DNA from: Adenanthera pavonina
Taxonomy: Eukaryota; Streptophyta; Magnoliopsida; Fabales; Fabaceae
DNA: 64,000 nt
Assembly: GCA_026686845.1 (NCBI GenBank)
Contig: JAIVEN010000013.1
Span: 578,001 to 642,000 of the forward strand
Direction: 5' to 3'
Below the pieces are notes generated by a model that did not search any database, was not told the origin of the DNA, and saw only the letters and a list, made by a program, of their open reading frames with translations. Shown here one piece after another: positions 59,746-64,000 of the stretch (its first letter is position 1; every line of letters starts with the position of its first letter). The position numbers and the translations under genes are program-made.

Positions 59746-61272
59746 TAATAAAGAATTTTCAATTCTTTGATGTATATCCTAATTACATTAGGGATCTTGT
59801 GATTAAAGAGCTCAAGTCCCCAGCGTGGATGCCTTAACTATATTTCTTCTGCATTGGGCTATGGCCATCGTTTGGAAATAAAAAAGTCCTTAAGGGCTTG
59901 TTTGCCAGGCACTGTAGACTGGGATAAAAAATGATTTTTTAGATAAGAAATGTTGTCCCTAAATAAAAATTGATAGTAAAAAAATAGTTGTTGAATAATA
60001 ATTGTAAAAATAGAATAAATATTTCACATCTTGATTGTCATGCAATGAAAACCTTTGGTTAAAAAAAATAAAGAAAAAGGAAGCTCTTTTTGTAGTGGTA
60101 ACGAAAGAAAACTGGGGCCTAGAAACATATATTTTGAATGTTTGAAAGTATATTCTCTTTTCTTTTCTTTATTTTTTTGGAAAAATATGATTAAAAAAAA
60201 GAAAACAAAATTTATAGTGATCTAGTCTTTTTCTAGAATCTTGTAAATAAAAAATGAAAAGAAACCACACAAGTCAAAAAGAGAGAGCTTCATTATACAC
60301 TTGGATAAAAATATCTCAATGCAAAACTGTCAATACAAAATATAAAAGAGAAAAATAAGCTTTTGGCCCCACACTTTCATCTGATTTTGAAATAGCTCCC
60401 CATAGTTTAAAATTTTTTAAATCATTCCCTATTATTTGCACAATTAAATCTGTTAGTCTCTATACTTTAAAAAAAAGATAATAAGTCCCTCACAGTGTTA
60501 AAAATTGCACATGTGGTGAACAAATTCTTACATGGAAAATGATAAAGCAGACACATAAGATTAAGTAATACACATTGAAGGCTAACTAAGTTGCTTTCAA
60601 GGAAGAGAATTCCTTTTTCCCAGCCACTCACATTGTAATTGGGGGAATTGACAGTGAAGGATGACACCTATCAACTCTCAAACTTGTGCTCAAGTGGAGC
60701 CTATTGAAACATCTATTATAAAACAGTAGAATTTGGGTAAGCTACACCATTCATAAAAGTGGCTTACCCAACTACACTTTGAACTACATGTTGATTTCTA
60801 GTTTAGAGCTTTTAATCAATTCTACTATCAAGAAATTCTCTCCACTCTCTCCAATACTTCTTCTACACTGGAGTAAATGAAAATAATTCAAAAAATAAAG
60901 TGCGATTGGTCATAATTAATTCGATTGTCCTTGCATAGATTCAAACGATCACTGCATTCAATAGTTGTTATTCTCATTCTTTTAGATCTGATCACTTAAT
61001 TAATTTATTCTTCTCCTCCACAATAATCATTTCCCCAGACGGAATCTGATACTTTTTTCTATGTTGAATCAATGAAGATGTTTCAAAAAATGGAGTCTGA
61101 TTGGTGGATTTTAATTTTGTTGGAGTGCAAATTCCAATAACCCTTGCATTCAATTTTGATGCATATAGTTTGTTACATTGTTAGATGTTAGATGATATGC
61201 CTATTTATATGAGCACTCAAGAAAAGATTTCATCTCATCTTCCACAACCTCTTGATCTGGGTAAATTTTAAT
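59746..61272. other. AT-rich stretch without recognised genes
   Basis: Only low-complexity AT sequence and short chance frames are seen. Confidence 0.4.
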
Positions 61273-61425
61273 CCTTTAATTTACTTCTTTAATTCTTTAA
61301 TCCTTAATTCTTTGGTCCTTTAATTTACTTCTTTAATTCTTTAATCCTTAATTCTTTGGTCCTTTAATTTACTTCTTTAATTAATTCTTTGGTCCTTTAA
61401 TTTACTTCTTTAATTCTTTGACCAT
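61273..61425. repeat. 44-bp minisatellite
   Basis: Units begin CCTTTAATTTACTTCTTTAA at 61273, 61317, 61361 and 61394. The first two steps are 44 bp; the third is shortened to 33 bp by loss of an internal block, and the fourth unit is partial. Confidence 0.9.
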
Positions 61426-61546
61426 TTATTCATGCTTTGCTTTGATAGATTTTCAGGTAAGTTGGTCTGTATCCAGGTTTTTCTATTCACGATGGAGTTC
61501 CCTCAATAGTCAACATAACCATCTGAAGGAAATAAATTGTAGGCAT

Positions 61547-62625
61547 GAGACGTGGACCATCCTAGTGAGAGTGTTACATCATTAGACTGTGAAGAATCAA
61601 ACACCACCTTATAACATTTCATCCATTACAATGCTGTTGGTTGATTAAAAGGTTACGAACTTATTTTCTTTTTTTTAGAGATTTTTATCTTTTTCTCTCA
61701 TTGGCTTGGTTCTAAAACCTGTTGACCAATACAGGGTACTAAGATACAAGCTACCGTTATGACCTCATCTCTGTTTGATAAGTACAACAACATCCTAGCC
61801 AAAGGAAAATGCTACTTGATTGAATATTTCGAAGTCAAAAACAATAGTGTTGCATATTATACAACACCACACTCTTGCAACAACACCCTTCATGGCCACA
61901 GTCACATTAAAGAAATAAAAGAGTATGAAGATGCTATCCCCTCTGATTCATATGATTTTGTACCTATATCTAACATTTTTGCCGAGAAGCCTAGGACAGA
62001 CATTCTAATAGGCATCTTCCTTTGCTTTTATATTCGTATATATAAAAGCTAATTTAATAGATTGTATTAGATATTATCTCCTAATTTAATTGAATGCTTT
62101 TGACATTGTATTTTGTAATCTATGACTATCATAGACGTAATTAGCTTCCTCAATACATTTGGTTTTCTTGAGGAGTTTAGAAGGAACAATTAAATGCATC
62201 ACAGACTATGGTTTAGTCTAATGGATACTAAGTTAGTTCTAGCACTTTTTCCTTTTCAAGTTATTTTTTTAATCAATGATTCATGGTAGTAGCTAACTAA
62301 AATTATGTTAGGAACAATTTGGTGAATATGCTATAAGTACTTTTCTTTCTTAAGAAGAGGACTTGGATCCACCTGTTATTGTAGTTTTGCAACTTGCACG
62401 TTTGAAAACTAATAATGTTTGTGCAATTTACATCTATTTTATTTGTAGAAAGTTTGTTTTAAGAATCATGAAATATCTAAAAGAATCAATATTGATGATT
62501 TTACTCATTTCCATGTCAACTCAAAATAATTCATGGTCTGCAACCAAGGTTTGGTTTAATCCTAATTTCCCTCGAGTTAGAGATCTCATGTCCAGGTCAG
62601 TAATCTTCGTGAGCCATAAGTAATT
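61547..62625 (+). pseudogene. RPA 70-kDa-like single-strand DNA-binding (OB-fold) gene fragment
   Basis: Starts with ETWTILVRVL, the typical opening of the first OB fold. A second piece ends MLLVD-stop-K at 61646-61651, and after an intron (61652-61734) continues GTKIQATVMTSSLFDKYNNI, LAKGKCYLIEYFEV and SDSYDFVPISNIFAEKPRTD. The stop replaces the family glutamate of DEKGTKIQA. A further piece at 62355-62405 reads DPPVIVVLQLARLK and at about 62515-62600 SWSATKVWFNPNFPRVRDLM, matching the next part of plant RPA1-like proteins. Such genes serve DNA replication and repair, and copies travel in plant Helitrons. No start codon was found and frames are broken, so it is a relic. No Helitron end was seen. 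Confidence 0.65.
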
Positions 62626-63347
62626 GATACACTTATATATTCAAGCTTGTCTCACTCATATACCATTACTTTTTGGCATGAAGATATCAATGCAGTTGCA
62701 CTTTCAAAATTTCAATTCTATTTAATCATGGAAAACTTTTATTGGTCAAGTTTCAGTTGGATGAGATTATATCATAACTGAAAACAATATGCAGTAGACA
62801 TTGATCTTAATTTAAAAGGGCATCGAATTTCTTCCCAATCACAATATGAATCACATTTTTTTGGATGATGTACAAAATGAATCTAATATCTTTGTGTCAT
62901 AAGGAGTGCTTGCTCAATGATATGTGAGTACGTATACCATTTATGTGTATAAAGTTTGTGAGTCTGTATGAGAAGATCACTGCATACTAAGACACTACAG
63001 CTGCTATATATATATATATATATATTCTTATAAAGCAATATTTATTCTTTTGTTAACATTCTTTTTCAATTACTATAAGGGTAGTCGTATGATATCAAAT
63101 TGCAAATAAGATACATTCAGAAACTCTAAATGTTATCTTAAGTAATCATGCTATGAAAATAGCAAGGATTAAAGTATCAATCACATCAATTTTCTACTAA
63201 GTATTATCTTATCTAAGATTTTTTTTCTCTAACATGTTTTTTAATTAAAGGAATTACATGATAGAATGTAACAATATGCAACAATGATGGAACTTAAGTT
63301 ACAAATGATACTAAATGCACTTATGTTAACATAAAAAAAATATTATG
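62626..63347. other. AT-rich stretch without recognised genes
   Basis: Includes a TA microsatellite at about 63005-63026. No coding signal was recognised. Confidence 0.4.
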
Positions 63348-64000
63348 TCAAAGTGTCTGATAGGCTTGGAAAATATTTGGGCACATTGGTAGATGTTGGA
63401 AGAAACAAGCAAGGCATTTATCAGCATATTATGGGGGAAATTAATGCTAAACTTACAGATTGGAGGAAAATTGATTAAATTTGCTGCAGTTTCTTTTGGG
63501 GACATAAAGGTGATAAATAAAGCATTCATCTTCTTAAATGGGAAGAATTATGTAAACCTTTAGATCAAGGAGGTTTAGGTCTAATACCTATTTCATTGGT
63601 GAATATATTTTTGCTTGGTAAGCAACTTTGAAGAGTTAGGGATGTTAATGATGGATCCATTCTTGCTGGTACTTTGAAAATCAAATATTTTCTACCTGGG
63701 TCTCAGAAGATTTTTAGCTCCCATAATAATTTCTTTTAGATTTGGAAAGGCATAATCAAGGAAAAGGAGTTCTTATTGTCAAACGTGAAATGAAGAATTG
63801 GCAGTGGCAAAAACATTCCAATTGATCGTCAGTTATGGTGGTCATTGAGGCAAAATTTAGATCCCACTTTTCAAAAGCCGCGAATAGTTGTTGAAATATT
63901 CAATCCTAATCCTAAAGCTTGGAATAAGCCATTAATTAGGGCATTATACTCTTCAGAGGATTATGCTAGTATTTTATCATGTCAATACTCAGAGCTTGAC
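63348..64000 (+). mobile_element. L1-type LINE remnant (end of reverse transcriptase and zf-RVT region), cut by window edge
   Basis: Plus-strand pieces read VSDRLGKYLGTLVDVGRNKQ, INAKLTDWRKI, FFWGHKGDK, HLLKWEELCKPLDQGGLGL, ISLVNIFLLGKQL, IWKGIIKEKEFLLSNVK and AWNKPLIRALYSSEDYASIL. This is the order seen after the RT core in plant LINE ORF2. Several stops and a shift show it is dead. The upstream RT core is not recognisable before 63348; the rest, if any, lies beyond the window. Confidence 0.8.

Noticed and set aside
1..64000. Known plant microRNA sequences, rRNA and CRISPR arrays
   Set aside because: A scan by eye for common microRNA cores and for spaced repeats found none; this is not exhaustive.

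Overview
The window looks like nuclear DNA of a dicot plant. It is strongly AT-rich, its genes are split by GT-AG introns, and it carries plant-specific families: plant O-fucosyltransferase, DUF630/DUF632, NAC, expansin-like A, SAUR and LOG. It also holds plant-type Ty1/copia, hAT, mariner/Stowaway, Tourist, SINE and L1-type elements. The species could not be determined from the sequence.

Four host genes look intact. Their exon models close in frame: a plant O-fucosyltransferase (5232-9025, +, 10 exons, 526 aa), a DUF630/DUF632 protein with an N-myristoylation signal (23287-28159, +, 4 exons, 819 aa), a short NAC transcription factor (31163-32031, -, 2 exons, 240 aa) and an expansin-like A protein (53475-54814, -, 5 exons, 260 aa). 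They sit tens of kilobases apart and show no sign of joint regulation. The O-fucosyltransferase is expected in the Golgi, the expansin-like protein in the cell wall, the NAC protein in the nucleus and the DUF630/632 protein at membranes and possibly in the nucleus.

Layout: 1-2230 is the 5' part of a decayed copia element on the minus strand. 2231-23286 is mostly AT-rich intergenic DNA around the O-fucosyltransferase gene, with microsatellites and Stowaway-like MITEs. 23287-32031 holds the DUF630/632 and NAC genes. 32032-37240 is a MITE-rich spacer. 37241-45750 is a transposon nest: a Tourist-like element, a mariner-like transposase pseudogene split by a complete 3.7-kb hAT element with an 8-bp target duplication, and the N-terminal part of what may be a second mariner-like gene. 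46050-46651 is a LOG (cytokinin-activating enzyme) pseudogene. 47678-47889 is a tRNA-type SINE with a 17-bp target duplication. 48976-52095 is a copia element with both LTRs and a perfect TGATG target duplication, but without gag, protease and integrase. 52257-52989 is three abutting Tourist-like units separated by TAA. After the expansin-like gene the right end carries a SAUR pseudogene, an RNase H-like fragment, a 44-bp minisatellite, a broken RPA-like OB-fold gene and the end of an L1-type LINE.

No wholly new system was found. The most informative parts are the hAT-in-mariner nest, the internally deleted copia element, the Tourist trio, the SINE and two hidden host pseudogenes (LOG and SAUR) that only appear when frames are followed by eye. 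No CRISPR array, rRNA gene, convincing tRNA gene or known microRNA was recognised. All exon boundaries come from splice consensus, reading phase and family knowledge, without transcript evidence.
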